Counted from the stretch's first letter, positions 17,823-26,227 are shown. The stretch is 64,000 bases of DNA from Streptomyces sp. NBC_00102 (GCF_026343115.1 NZ_JAPEMC010000001.1:3658001-3722000); one strand, 5' to 3'. The notes: generated by a model not told the origin, from the letters alone. Program-made: numbers and translations.

Positions 17823-17866
17823 TGGAGCGGGTGACGAGAATCGAACTCGCGCTCTGAGCTTGGGAA
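17823..17866 (-). other. att-like repeat 3 (tRNA-Gly 3' end)
   Basis: Identical to 32276-32319 over 44 bp. It separates segments 2 and 3. Sequence to the right diverges at once from the tRNA (ATCAGTGG instead of GCTCATG). Confidence 0.85.
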
Positions 17867-17950
17867 TCAGTGGTTTCCGAACCGTTGAAGTCGCCCTGAC
17901 CTGCGCTTTCGCATGGGTCGGGATGCATTGCTAGGCGCTCTGGGGGCCGC

Positions 17951-17982
17951 ACCTGACCGCTATTGTCCGCTCCGCTGGGCAC
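17951..17982. other. Candidate integrase arm-type site
   Basis: ACCTGACCGCTATTGTCCGC followed by TCCGCTGGGCAC lies 85 bp inside att repeat 3. A close match occurs at 4742-4772, outside the mapped island. Position is typical of integrase arm sites; the role is inferred. No gene between 17867 and 18074. Confidence 0.4.
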
Positions 17983-18074
17983 GGATGGGGCACAGGGGTG
18001 GGCGGTGCGACGATCCAGGCCGAGAGTCGTTCCGCTTCCAGGACGCGGTTTCGACGCGCTCGCTCACCGAGGAC

Positions 18075-18710
18075 TCAGCCCTTCGAGTAGTCCCTGCGGT
18101 CGCGGATTGACTCGTAGGCGGTCTCGTCCATCCGGTGGCACCAAGGGGCGCGCTCTCCAGGGAAGCGGATCCTGGACGCGTTCTCCCAGCTAGCTGTCTC
18201 CACGTGGGCGAGTCGGCGGGAGCGCACAATCTCAAGAGCTGGCATGAGGTCTGTGTCCCGGCTCGCGATGATCACGGCGTCAACTTGATGCGTCATGGCC
18301 TCCGTGATCACGTCACAGGCCAACTGCACGTCGATGCCTTTCTCGCGTGCGGGAAGGTCGGGCCAGTCGTGCGGGTAGCGCAGTGGTCTACGACAGACGA
18401 TCGCCCCATCGCGTTCCCAGACGGCCGCCTGACGGTCGTTCGCGGCGGCGGCATTGGGCTCGTTTCGTGGGTCAGGCCGGCCCCGGTAGACGCGGACGCT
18501 CAGGAGACGCGAAGGTCTCTTCCGCTTGGCCACGAGCGCTCGTGCGAACGCGCATGGATCGATGTGGCCCTCTTTGGTAGGTGAACCCCAGGGCAGGAAG
18601 GCCTCGCGCGCCGAAAGGTGGACATTCTGATAGTCGATGAAGACTGCAACACGTTCGAGAGGCGGGGCAGGTAGCGGCCCCCTAGACGCCGATGTAAGAG
18701 ACTCCTCCAC
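18075..18710 (-). CDS. NYN domain (PIN-like) nuclease
   Basis: 211 aa. Acidic motifs of the NYN fold: RVAVFIDYQNVHLSA near residue 20, KGIDVQLACDVITEA and DAVIIASRDTDLMPALE. These place Asp residues for divalent-metal RNase activity, as in NYN/PIN RNases used in RNA processing and in some toxins and defence systems. GTG at 18710 is chosen: GGAGG lies 6 nt upstream. A promoter and an intrinsic terminator lie in the short leader, so expression may be controlled by antitermination. Divergent from the low-GC gene at 19173. Confidence 0.85.
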   Translation of the reverse strand: MEESLTSASRGPLPAPPLERVAVFIDYQNVHLSAREAFLPWGSPTKEGHIDPCAFARALVAKRKRPSRLLSVRVYRGRPDPRNEPNAAAANDRQAAVWERDGAIVCRRPLRYPHDWPDLPAREKGIDVQLACDVITEAMTHQVDAVIIASRDTDLMPALEIVRSRRLAHVETASWENASRIRFPGERAPWCHRMDETAYESIRDRRDYSKG

Positions 18711-18729
18711 TACATACCTCCCCCGAGAT

Positions 18730-18764
18730 AAAAAAAGCCCCGCCAATCCCAAAGGAGGGCGGGG
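18730..18764 (-). terminator. Intrinsic terminator in the NYN gene leader (attenuator-like)
   Basis: On the minus strand CCCCGCC-loop-GGCGGGG is followed by CTTTTTTT, a textbook intrinsic terminator rare in Streptomyces. It lies 20 bp upstream of the NYN start and just downstream of a promoter, so most transcripts should stop before the gene. Confidence 0.75.
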
Positions 18765-18776
18765 AGCAATGAAGCA

Positions 18777-18805
18777 AAGGTACACGGCCCGGCCCGCTCT
18801 AGCAA
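18777..18805 (-). promoter_or_regulatory. Housekeeping-type promoter for the NYN gene
   Basis: TTGCTA (18805-18800), 17-bp spacer, TACCTT (18782-18777). The start point would fall a few bases before the leader terminator, giving a leader of about 65 nt. The remaining gap to 19172 holds no other clear feature. Confidence 0.5.
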
Positions 18806-19172
18806 CATGCTCGACAGCTGGGGGGTGGGAGGGGCTGGTGTGGCCAGGGAGCGCACCTCGGGGTCCCCGTAGGCGCATACAGAAGGGACACGCTCCGGCG
18901 TCAGGCTTGCTGCTGGTGCGCGTGGTGCGATGCCCCCTGAACTGCATCGCGCCGCTGCTGGGATGGTGCTGATCGAGCAGGCCATCACTGGACCACCCAG
19001 GGAGGGCCCGCCTCAGATCGTTTGGGAGAGGGCCCTCGTTACGCTTGATGCTTGGTCTGTCGGCCTATGCAGTGTGCCGTCCCGCCTGCGCAGCGGTCAG
19101 AATGTCCCGAAACCGCGCGCACGGCATGGCTCGACACATACCCTGGCAGCCATCCACTGCTGGAGGGGCCCT

Positions 19173-20180
19173 GTGATTCTCCGAGAATTTCTCTACGTTG
19201 ACACCGATAAAGTGCGTGCAATGCTTGCCCAGTTGGACGGTGGAGTCGCAGAGGAATCACGGCTGACCGAACGCACAGAAAAAAGGACGACTGTGGGCCC
19301 GCGTGTGGCGGCGCAGCATTTTCAAGGCTCCTCTGGTGAGGAGTATACGAACAAGTCGCTTGGTGATGCTCTTTTTCCGATGCTTGAGGATGCTCTAGAG
19401 TCGGAAGGGGTGCTTAGTGATATTTCGCTGGAAGTTTCCGATATTGACAAGTGGAATCGTGGCGATATCAAGAATTCCTTTCCCCCGGGCTCTCTCGTCA
19501 GGGTTACGGCAACGGGGTCATTTTTCGATGCGCGCTATGTTGCTGCCGCTTTTTCTGCGTTCGCTTCCGTGAACGCAGGACTGGCCGGGTTGGGCTTTTC
19601 TCCCGGTGGCGCACCTGCTGTGCCGACGAGAGGGAAGCAGGGGCAGGCCAAGGGTGGTGCGGGTGGGCAATCTCGTCCATCCAAGGCCGCCTCGGCCTCG
19701 GCCTCCGCAGAGCTAGAAGATCAGATCCCGGAGTTTCCCTCAATCGACGGCATCGATAGAACCACCCTGCGTTCTTTCGTCCAGGTCTCAAGAGGAGTAT
19801 TTAGTCCCGGGCTTCACATCAACTTGACTCCGGCGAAGGATGTGCTGATTAGTGCGCGCCTTCAGGAGGGGAGGCAATACCTCGACAGTGAAGCTGACAT
19901 TCTTCTCGCCCGCTATGGTGCAGAGCCTCAGGAATTGACGCTCATGGGGAGCATCGGGAGCTATGGGACGGAGGAGAAAGATCTGCCCGATCAGAACTTC
20001 ATGAAGGAAAGCGGAGTTATGAGTCGTGGTGCTTTTGCGGAGGTTATGAACTCGCAGATGCGTAGCTTGGGGAGGATTGGGTTTATCGATCTCCCTCAGC
20101 ACCCCGGATTTTCTTTGATTCCTTTCGCCGTGTATCGGTCCATCCCTAGGACTCGTAGGGTCGCGCCCGCCATACGCTGA
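19173..20180 (+). CDS. DUF6414-like protein, low-GC
   Basis: 335 aa. The N-terminus REFLYVDTDKVRAMLAQLDG resembles what I recall of DUF6414 proteins; confidence in the family is moderate. A Gly/Ser/Lys linker (about residues 150-190) joins two mixed alpha/beta halves. No membrane segment or catalytic motif is obvious. GTG at 19173 has GGAGGGG upstream; an extension to 18930 is low quality. Codon use is clearly less GC-biased than neighbours (many A/T third positions), a sign of recent transfer. It diverges from the NYN nuclease gene and may work with it, possibly in defence. Confidence 0.7.
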   Translation: MILREFLYVDTDKVRAMLAQLDGGVAEESRLTERTEKRTTVGPRVAAQHFQGSSGEEYTNKSLGDALFPMLEDALESEGVLSDISLEVSDIDKWNRGDIKNSFPPGSLVRVTATGSFFDARYVAAAFSAFASVNAGLAGLGFSPGGAPAVPTRGKQGQAKGGAGGQSRPSKAASASASAELEDQIPEFPSIDGIDRTTLRSFVQVSRGVFSPGLHINLTPAKDVLISARLQEGRQYLDSEADILLARYGAEPQELTLMGSIGSYGTEEKDLPDQNFMKESGVMSRGAFAEVMNSQMRSLGRIGFIDLPQHPGFSLIPFAVYRSIPRTRRVAPAIR

Positions 20181-20387
20181 GGCCCGTCGGCCTTGTTGAA
20201 TCACTTCCAACCCCAGCTCCCATACCGGAGTCTTGAGCGCCCCTGCCGGAGGCATCCTCTTGCAGGCAGCCACGATGCCCCACGGGCCTACACAGCGGGC
20301 GGGCGTCGGCGGCTGCGCCGAGCGGGCCGAAGGCAGGAGCGCGGGCGCTCTCTGATCAGCCATGACGCGACGTTCCCCGCATTGGGG

Positions 20388-21446
20388 CTAATCCCAGGAG
20401 AACGCCTCGATCGCGGTGAATGCCAGCTCGCGGAAGGCGTCGCGGACTTCGACCAATGGGTACCGGTCGCGCGTGAAGTACAGCTTGTTGGTCAGAAGGA
20501 CGGCCCAACGGCTGGCGGCGGGGGAAATCCACATGCCTGTGCCGGTGAACCCGTAATGAACCCACACATCGTCGCTGTCCACCGTGCCGGGTGCCGGGTG
20601 CCAGAACAGGCCGCGGGCGGGTTCATGGCCGCCGGTCTGGATGGTGAGCGACTGGGTGGTCCAGACGGGGCTGAAGCCGACAGCGGGGCCAGATGTCGCA
20701 GGGTCCAGCATGTGGCGGAGGAAGCCCGCCAAGTCATCCAGGACGGTGAAGGCGCCGGCGATGCCGCAGACCCCGCCCAGTAGCCGGGCGGAGAAGTCGT
20801 GGGCGACGCCCTTCAGATGAGTGTCGGTGTCCTGCTCAAGTTCGGTGGGGGCGCTGCGGGCGACGAGTTCGGCAGGCAGCGGGCCGAAGCGGGTGGTGTT
20901 CATGCCGAGGGGGCGCCAGGTCCGTTCGGTGGCGAGTTGGTCCAGCGGCATGCCCGAGAGGTGTTCGGCGAGGAAGCCGAGGATCAGGGCGGCGCGGTCG
21001 GTGTACTCGACGGCTTCGCCCGGTGGCCGGTGCAGTGGTTCGCGCAGTACGCCTCTGCGGATGTCGGCGTGGTCCGTGCCGTACTGGGCCTTTAGCTGGG
21101 CCCGGAGGGGGACGCCTGCGGTGTGGGTCAGCAACTGCCGTGCGGTGACCTGCCCGAGTTCGTACTCCGTGACCTCGGGCCAGTACGTACCCAGCCGGGC
21201 GTCCAGATCGAGGCGGCCGTCCTCCCACAGAGCCCCGATCGAGGACCAGACGGCGAGGATCTTGGTGAGGCTGGCGGCGTCGAAGACGGTGTCCAGGCGC
21301 ATCCGGTGTTCTGGTTCGTCCGGGTCGAGGACGCCCGTGGCGCCGCTGGCGAGGGTGCCGGTGGAGTCTCCCACGGCCCAGACCGCACCGGGGTAGACCT
21401 TGTTCCGGACGCCCTCGTCCAGCAGGGCTTGAATGCGGTCGATCAT
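20388..21446 (-). CDS. Serine beta-lactamase-fold hydrolase (class C/EstB-like)
   Basis: 352 aa. The SxxK nucleophile is SLTK in FDAASLTKILAVW (about residue 58), a Tyr motif occurs in VEYTDRAALILG and the third motif is near HYGFTGTG. Family members include class C beta-lactamases, esterases and D-aminopeptidases; no signal peptide is seen, so a cytoplasmic esterase/peptidase is likelier than a secreted lactamase. ATG at 21446. It follows the glycosyltransferase gene by 82 bp on the same strand and may be the last gene of that operon. The 207-bp gap on its downstream side holds no gene. Confidence 0.85.
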   Translation of the reverse strand: MIDRIQALLDEGVRNKVYPGAVWAVGDSTGTLASGATGVLDPDEPEHRMRLDTVFDAASLTKILAVWSSIGALWEDGRLDLDARLGTYWPEVTEYELGQVTARQLLTHTAGVPLRAQLKAQYGTDHADIRRGVLREPLHRPPGEAVEYTDRAALILGFLAEHLSGMPLDQLATERTWRPLGMNTTRFGPLPAELVARSAPTELEQDTDTHLKGVAHDFSARLLGGVCGIAGAFTVLDDLAGFLRHMLDPATSGPAVGFSPVWTTQSLTIQTGGHEPARGLFWHPAPGTVDSDDVWVHYGFTGTGMWISPAASRWAVLLTNKLYFTRDRYPLVEVRDAFRELAFTAIEAFSWD

Positions 21447-21528
21447 GGTCTCCCTTTTCGTGGCCGTGGGGTCTCCGGTGCCCAGGGTAGGGACGCCGCC
21501 GCAGCCGCCGATGGTTCGACGCGGCGTC

Positions 21529-22629
21529 CTAGCTGAGCACTTGGCGGCCGAGCGCGTGGAGAGCGGCTTGGGTGGCGGAGAGCGGGTACCGGCGGGCGTT
21601 GGCGAGACCTGCCGCCCGCAGCGCGGGCAACACGCTGCTGGAGGTGCGCATGCGCTGGAGATCTCGGGCTACGGCTCCGGGCCGGCCGAAGTCGGTGGGT
21701 GCCGCGGAGGCGCCGAGCGCCTCGTTCAGCCCGGGCACGGGCTGGTAGAGGACGGGGAGTCCGCACGCCTGGGCTTCGAGGGCGACCAGGCCCATGGCCT
21801 CCAGGGTGGTGGACGGCATGACGAGGAGGTCGTGGTCCGCGAAGGTTTTCCACAGCTGTGGTCGGCGGAGCCAGCCGAGGTAGCGGGCTCGAATGCCGGC
21901 TCGCCGGAACAGGGGTGCCAGCGCCTGGTACTCGCTCTGCGGCGCGGCGATGCTCAGCTCGATCCCCTGCGCGGGGGCGAGGCTTCTGATGAGGGATTCG
22001 CCGCCCTTCTCGGGCGTGAGCCGACCGGCGTATAGGAGGCGCAGGTGGCTCGTCGGGGTGCTCGTCGTTCGTGCGGGCGGGCTGGTGATGAGGTGGTCGG
22101 GGATCCCCCAAGGGATGTGGACGATCTTCCGGCGGTCGATCTTCGGGGCCAGCTTGAGGAGGCGGTCGGCCATCGCGTGGGTGGGGACCACGATCGCGTC
22201 GGATTCCCGCGCCGTCTCGCGCAGGACACGGAGCTGGTCGCGGTGGCCTTCGGCGAAGAGCAGGTCGGTGCCGTGGACCAGGGCGATCCTCGCGTGGGCC
22301 GGCAGGGCACGTATCAGGGCCGGGGTCGCTCTGAAGGCGAGGTGTTGCAGGTGCAGGATGTCGATCAAGGACGGGTCGATCGCCTGCCGGAGGGCCGTAC
22401 GGAGTTCGGCCACGTATCTGCCGAAGGCGGGGCCGTCCAGGCACTTTCCCCGTACGGACAGCAGCTCCAGTCCGGGCCGGTGATGCGGACGGGCGCCTTC
22501 GGGGGCGAGCATGAAGGCTTGGGCCGGGATGCCGGGGCGGTTGCCGGTGTAGAGGTCCAGGAAGAGTTCGACGCTTCCGCCGGGGCTGCCGGCGGGCAGG
22601 TCGAGGGCTGTGGCGACCATGGGGTTCAC
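21529..22629 (-). CDS. Glycosyltransferase family 4 (GT-B)
   Basis: 366 aa. GT4 features: N-terminal acceptor domain with LHLQHLAFRATPALIRAL and ALVHGTDLLFAEG; C-terminal donor domain with LLYAGRLTPEKGGESLI and the E-x7-E motif EAMGLVALEAQACGLPV. Retaining glycosyl transfer from a nucleotide-sugar is expected. GTG at 22629 overlaps the upstream stop (GTGA), as at every internal junction of this operon. Acceptor unknown; with a MurA-like enzyme and nucleotide enzymes nearby, a nucleoside- or sugar-derived small molecule is plausible. Confidence 0.85.
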   Translation of the reverse strand: MNPMVATALDLPAGSPGGSVELFLDLYTGNRPGIPAQAFMLAPEGARPHHRPGLELLSVRGKCLDGPAFGRYVAELRTALRQAIDPSLIDILHLQHLAFRATPALIRALPAHARIALVHGTDLLFAEGHRDQLRVLRETARESDAIVVPTHAMADRLLKLAPKIDRRKIVHIPWGIPDHLITSPPARTTSTPTSHLRLLYAGRLTPEKGGESLIRSLAPAQGIELSIAAPQSEYQALAPLFRRAGIRARYLGWLRRPQLWKTFADHDLLVMPSTTLEAMGLVALEAQACGLPVLYQPVPGLNEALGASAAPTDFGRPGAVARDLQRMRTSSSVLPALRAAGLANARRYPLSATQAALHALGRQVLS

Positions 22630-23162
22630 GACTGGCCTCCCTGCATCTCTTCGTAGAGGCGGGAGGTCTCGATCCCCGCGCTGGAGCGGTACTTGAGGCC
22701 GAGCTGCTGGTAGCTCGCCGCGGTGCCGAAGGTCTGGTGGAAGGTGACTTTCCCGAAGACCATGAGTGGGTAGATCCGTACGGGACGGGCCGCGCGAATC
22801 TCCAGGGTCCATCGGATGGCGTGGCCCTGGTGGCCGAGCGGGGCGGAGACGTGGACCCATATCCCGAGGGCGCCGATGCTCCGGCTGCCGTTGAGGAACT
22901 GCGCGTACGTCTCCGATCCGGTCCTTTCGCGCGTGACGCCGAGGTACAGGACGCCGGGGACCAGGACGTAGCCCTCCGGCGGGATGGTGATCTCGCGGCT
23001 GGGGGTGCGGGAGGCCGCGTCGAGGTCGCCGTCGCAGATGCGCAGGGTGTCGCCGAGCCGCCAGTCGTAGGCGTTCGGCGAGAGGTACGCGGGATCGTAG
23101 GGCTCGATGGTGAGGGCGCCGTCGGCCCGTGCGGCGGCGATGGCCGGGCCGGTGAGGATCAC
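22626..23162 (-). CDS. dCTP deaminase-fold protein A (active site altered)
   Basis: 178 aa. Overall pattern of Dcd/dUTPase-fold proteins: ILTGPAI start, LSPNAYDWRLGDTLRI, PPEGYVLVPGVLYLGVT, then NGSRSIGALGI and RWTLEIRA. Compared with E. coli Dcd (from memory), the catalytic Glu138 position is kept (TLEI) but the Ser111 and Arg115 positions in GRSSLARLGL are changed (SRSIGALG). Dcd enzymes are homotrimers with inter-subunit active sites. GTG at 23162 overlaps protein B by GTGA. It may form a hetero-oligomer with protein B. Confidence 0.8.
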   Translation of the reverse strand: MILTGPAIAAARADGALTIEPYDPAYLSPNAYDWRLGDTLRICDGDLDAASRTPSREITIPPEGYVLVPGVLYLGVTRERTGSETYAQFLNGSRSIGALGIWVHVSAPLGHQGHAIRWTLEIRAARPVRIYPLMVFGKVTFHQTFGTAASYQQLGLKYRSSAGIETSRLYEEMQGGQS

Positions 23163-23698
23163 GACTCCGCCGATCTGGCCGGCGGAAGGTCGCGCCAGTA
23201 CGCGGAGGGCTGCGGGCCCGTGGCCGCCTGGTACTTGCCGGTGTAGAGGTCGACGGGGCCGGCCGCGACGAAGAACATGATCTGCCCGATCTTCATGCCC
23301 GGGTATACGCGCAAGGGGCGGACGGCGGACAGCATCAGCGTCCACTGCCCGTGGAATCCGATGTCGCCGATCGGCGCGGTGATCTCGACGAACAGTCCCA
23401 GTCGGCCCACCGAGGAGCGGCCGAACAGCAGCGGTACGAAGGAGTCGGAGCCGACTTCTTCGAGGGTGTGGCCGAGGTAGAGCTCGCCGGGCTGGAGGAC
23501 GTAGCCGCCCTCGTCGATCAGTACTTCCGCCGTGGGATTGGGGCGGTGGCTGTCGATGACCGGGGTCGTGTACGTCAGGAGGGTCGGGCCGAGCCGGACG
23601 TTGTAGCTGTTGGGGTTGACCTGGTTCTGGTCGAACGGGGCGATGCGTAAGCGCCCGTCGACCGTGGCCGTGGTGATCTCGGGACCGGTCAGGATCAC
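23159..23698 (-). CDS. dCTP deaminase-fold protein B (catalytic Glu missing)
   Basis: 179 aa. Dcd pattern: ILTGPEI, VNPNSYNVRLGPTLLTY, EGGYVLQPGELYLGHTLEEV, FGRSSVGRLGLFVEITAPIG, FHGQWTLMLSA, PGMKIGQIMFF, TGKYQ. The Ser111/Arg115 motif (GRSSVGRLGL) is intact, but the Glu138 position is Met (TLML), so it should not deaminate alone. The chromosomal Dcd at 33067 keeps both. The changes are the reverse of those in protein A. GTG at 23698, coupled to the phosphoesterase by GTGA. Confidence 0.82.
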   Translation of the reverse strand: MILTGPEITTATVDGRLRIAPFDQNQVNPNSYNVRLGPTLLTYTTPVIDSHRPNPTAEVLIDEGGYVLQPGELYLGHTLEEVGSDSFVPLLFGRSSVGRLGLFVEITAPIGDIGFHGQWTLMLSAVRPLRVYPGMKIGQIMFFVAAGPVDLYTGKYQAATGPQPSAYWRDLPPARSAES

Positions 23699-24903
23699 GG
23701 TCTTCCTCCTTCGGTCAGGACGTGCTGGACGGCTTGGCCGAGGGGCATGGCGGCCTGTCTGGGGTGTCCGTCGAAATACGCGTCGGCGAGGTAGCCGGTG
23801 GTCAGGAGGGATCGGGTGCAGGGCGGCAGCGATGCCGGTGCGGTGGCCAGGGGACCGGCCTGCGTGGACAGGCGCTCCAGCAGGGCGCGGACCTGGTGCT
23901 GATCGTCGGGCAGCGCGACGTGGACGAGCTGGTTGTCGAACGGTTCGGTGGCGAGCAGGTCGCCCCTGGTGAGCGTGGTGCCGAGGGGGACGGGGCGGAG
24001 CGCGGTCTCGTTGAGGACGACCGCTTCCGCTCCCAGGCCCGTATGCAGTCGTTCGACGATCTCCGCGACCAGCTCGGCCCGGTCGGGGACGCGGTGCCGG
24101 TAGGCACGAGCGACCGTGCCGAGGGGTGCCGCCAAGCGCCGGCGCAGGCTTTCGATCTCGTCGTGGATCGGTTCCAGGCCGGGTGGGGAGGCTGCGGCTG
24201 CGGGCGGCAGGCGAACCGACCGGCCGCTCCAGCCGCCCTCTTCCACGCTCGCGAGCGCGTAGCCGACTGCCAGTTCATGGCTCTTGAGGACCAGGGTGTC
24301 GCCTACGCGGACGGGTCCGTACTGGTCGCTGTGGCAGTGTCCCGCGAAAATCACGTCCAGGAACGGGCAGGCTTCGGCGATCTTCAGGTCTTCGGCGAAT
24401 CCGGAGTGGCTCAGCAGGATCCAGGAGTCCACCTCGTGGTGGTGGGCGAGCATCAACTCCCTGAGCGCCCGAACCGGGTCGGTGACGCGGTGGCCGGCCC
24501 GGTCGGCGAACGGGACGGCGTTGAACGCCTGGACGCCCATCACACCGGTCACCGCGACCCGCCGGCCACCGATCGTGGCCAGGTGGACGCGCCGGAACAG
24601 GGCACTCCCGCTGGCGGCGTCCACCACGTTCGCGCAAACGGTGAGCCTGTGGAGGCTCGGTTCGAAGTAGTGCGGCCAGCCGTGGTTCCCGGGGGCGATC
24701 GCGTCGTACAGGGTGGTGAGGATCTCGCGCTCGACCTGTCCGCCGCCCAGCCGGTAGTACCCGCTGCCCTCGAGGAAGTCGCCGCTGTCGACGACGAGAG
24801 CCTCGGGCCGGGCCGCGTGCAGGTGGGCCAGCAGAGGCGCGACGCCGTCGAAGGCGGAGTGGACATCGGTCGTGGCCACGATGCGCTGCAAGGTCCGGGT
24901 CAC
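23695..24903 (-). CDS. Metallophosphoesterase/5'-nucleotidase-like protein
   Basis: 402 aa. Metallophosphoesterase motifs: ATTDVHSAFDG (D-x-H), VVDSGDFLEGSG (G-D), PGNHG (N-H), LLSHSG and AGHCHSDQ (G-H-x-H). A C-terminal 5'-nucleotidase-type domain (from about residue 230) includes ETALRPVPLGTTLTRGDLL and EPFDNQLV. No signal peptide, unlike most UshA-type enzymes, so it is probably cytoplasmic and may act on a pathway nucleotide. GTG at 24903 overlaps the MurA-like stop by GTGA. Confidence 0.87.
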   Translation of the reverse strand: MTRTLQRIVATTDVHSAFDGVAPLLAHLHAARPEALVVDSGDFLEGSGYYRLGGGQVEREILTTLYDAIAPGNHGWPHYFEPSLHRLTVCANVVDAASGSALFRRVHLATIGGRRVAVTGVMGVQAFNAVPFADRAGHRVTDPVRALRELMLAHHHEVDSWILLSHSGFAEDLKIAEACPFLDVIFAGHCHSDQYGPVRVGDTLVLKSHELAVGYALASVEEGGWSGRSVRLPPAAAASPPGLEPIHDEIESLRRRLAAPLGTVARAYRHRVPDRAELVAEIVERLHTGLGAEAVVLNETALRPVPLGTTLTRGDLLATEPFDNQLVHVALPDDQHQVRALLERLSTQAGPLATAPASLPPCTRSLLTTGYLADAYFDGHPRQAAMPLGQAVQHVLTEGGRP

Positions 24904-26225
24904 GGCGTGACCTCGCAGATGTCGGCGCCGAGGGCGCGGAGCTTGGCAGGGAGGTCGGCATACCCCCGGCGGAGCTGCTGGAGCCCTCCGAGGGTGGTGA
25001 CGCCGCGCGCGGTGAGCCCCGCGATGAGGAGGGCCGACCCGGTCCGGATGTCGGTGGACTCCACCCCCGCGCCGGTCAGGCGCTGCGGCCCGGTGAGGCG
25101 GCACTGGGTGGCCGAGATCTGGTCGATGTCCGCTCCCAGCGCTGCGAGTTGGGGGACCAGGTTGCCGTGGCGGCCGGGGTTGATCGTGTCCGCGAAGAGG
25201 TGCGTGCCGGGCAGTCCAAGGGCCAGCGCCATGAGCGCGGGCTCGAAGTCAGCGTCCAGGCCGCCGGGGGAGAGGGAAGCGATGGCGCGCAGGGAGTGGC
25301 CGGTCGGCTGCATGTTCCGGGCGTGAACCGTGAGGGCGTTCTCCTGCACGGCCACCGGCACGCCGAGCCAGCGCAGAGCGGTCACGACGGGCGCGACGTC
25401 CTCGCCGCGTACGCCCTCGATGCGGCCGTGGCCGCCCGTGGCCGCGAGCGCGCAGGCGAGCGTGCCCGCCTCGATCTTGTCGCCGGGAACGGCCCAGGTG
25501 ATGGAGCCCTCCACGGAGGCCGCAGTCGGCGGAGTGAGAGCGATCAGGCGCTCGGTTGCATGGGCGCCCCACCCCGCTGACTGCACCGCGCGCAGAACGC
25601 CGGTGACCTCCGGAGACAGGTTCGGGAGGCCCAGCCGTAACGGTCGACCCGCGACCACCGCTCGCAGGATCGCGGCGACGGTCGCGCCGCGCGAGCGGAA
25701 AGGCAGCATCACCGAGACGGAGTCGGTACGGGCACTCCCGGCCACCACGCTGTAACCGCGCGCGTCCACCGCGTACCGGTCGCCGAACGCCTCGTACATC
25801 CTGAAGTGCTGCTCCATCCCCCGATCCCCGATCCGGCACCCGCCCGGCCACGGCAGAACGGCCCTTCCGTGGGTGGCGAGCAGTGCGGGCACCAGGTAGT
25901 ACGAGGCGCGGATGCGACCTGCGGTCTCGAACAACTCCGGGGCGATGGTTCCGATGCCGCCGCCCATGAACAGGACCGTGCTCGGGTCGCCGACCGTACG
26001 AGCCAGCCGGTGCCCGGCCTGCTGCACCAGCGTGAGCATGGCCTGCACGTCGGCACTGGTGGGGACGTTGCTGAGCTGTACCGGCCGACGCAGGGCCGCA
26101 GCCGCTGCGAGGAGCGGCAGAGCGGCGTTCTTGGAGCCGTCGACGGTCACGGCCCCGGCGAGCGGCGGGCCGGGACGGATCGCGATCACCTCGGCCGTGG
26201 TGGCAGGGATCTGGGTGAGGGGCAT
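24900..26225 (-). CDS. MurA-like enolpyruvyl transferase
   Basis: 441 aa. Clear member of the MurA/EPSP-synthase family. MurA residues are kept: Lys22-type in DGSKNAALPLL, catalytic Cys115-type in PGGCRIGDRG, Asp305-type in LDADFEPALMAL. The usual reaction moves enolpyruvate from PEP to UDP-GlcNAc; related enzymes (NikO/PolA) use UMP in nucleoside antibiotics. ATG at 26225 has AAGGAG 6 nt upstream; ATG at 26231 overlaps the HATPase stop by ATGA and is the alternative. Its place in a cargo operon argues for a dedicated, non-housekeeping role. The retained Cys predicts fosfomycin sensitivity. Confidence 0.88.
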   Translation of the reverse strand: MPLTQIPATTAEVIAIRPGPPLAGAVTVDGSKNAALPLLAAAAALRRPVQLSNVPTSADVQAMLTLVQQAGHRLARTVGDPSTVLFMGGGIGTIAPELFETAGRIRASYYLVPALLATHGRAVLPWPGGCRIGDRGMEQHFRMYEAFGDRYAVDARGYSVVAGSARTDSVSVMLPFRSRGATVAAILRAVVAGRPLRLGLPNLSPEVTGVLRAVQSAGWGAHATERLIALTPPTAASVEGSITWAVPGDKIEAGTLACALAATGGHGRIEGVRGEDVAPVVTALRWLGVPVAVQENALTVHARNMQPTGHSLRAIASLSPGGLDADFEPALMALALGLPGTHLFADTINPGRHGNLVPQLAALGADIDQISATQCRLTGPQRLTGAGVESTDIRTGSALLIAGLTARGVTTLGGLQQLRRGYADLPAKLRALGADICEVTP

Positions 26226-26227
26226 GG

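Noticed and set aside
14967..17866. Additional tRNA-Gly genes at 14967 and 17823
   Set aside because: Only the 3' 44 bases are present; no 5' acceptor strand or D-arm, so no tRNA can form.
20388..21446. Antibiotic-resistance beta-lactamase
   Set aside because: No signal peptide and an EstB-like motif set; hydrolysis of beta-lactams cannot be claimed.
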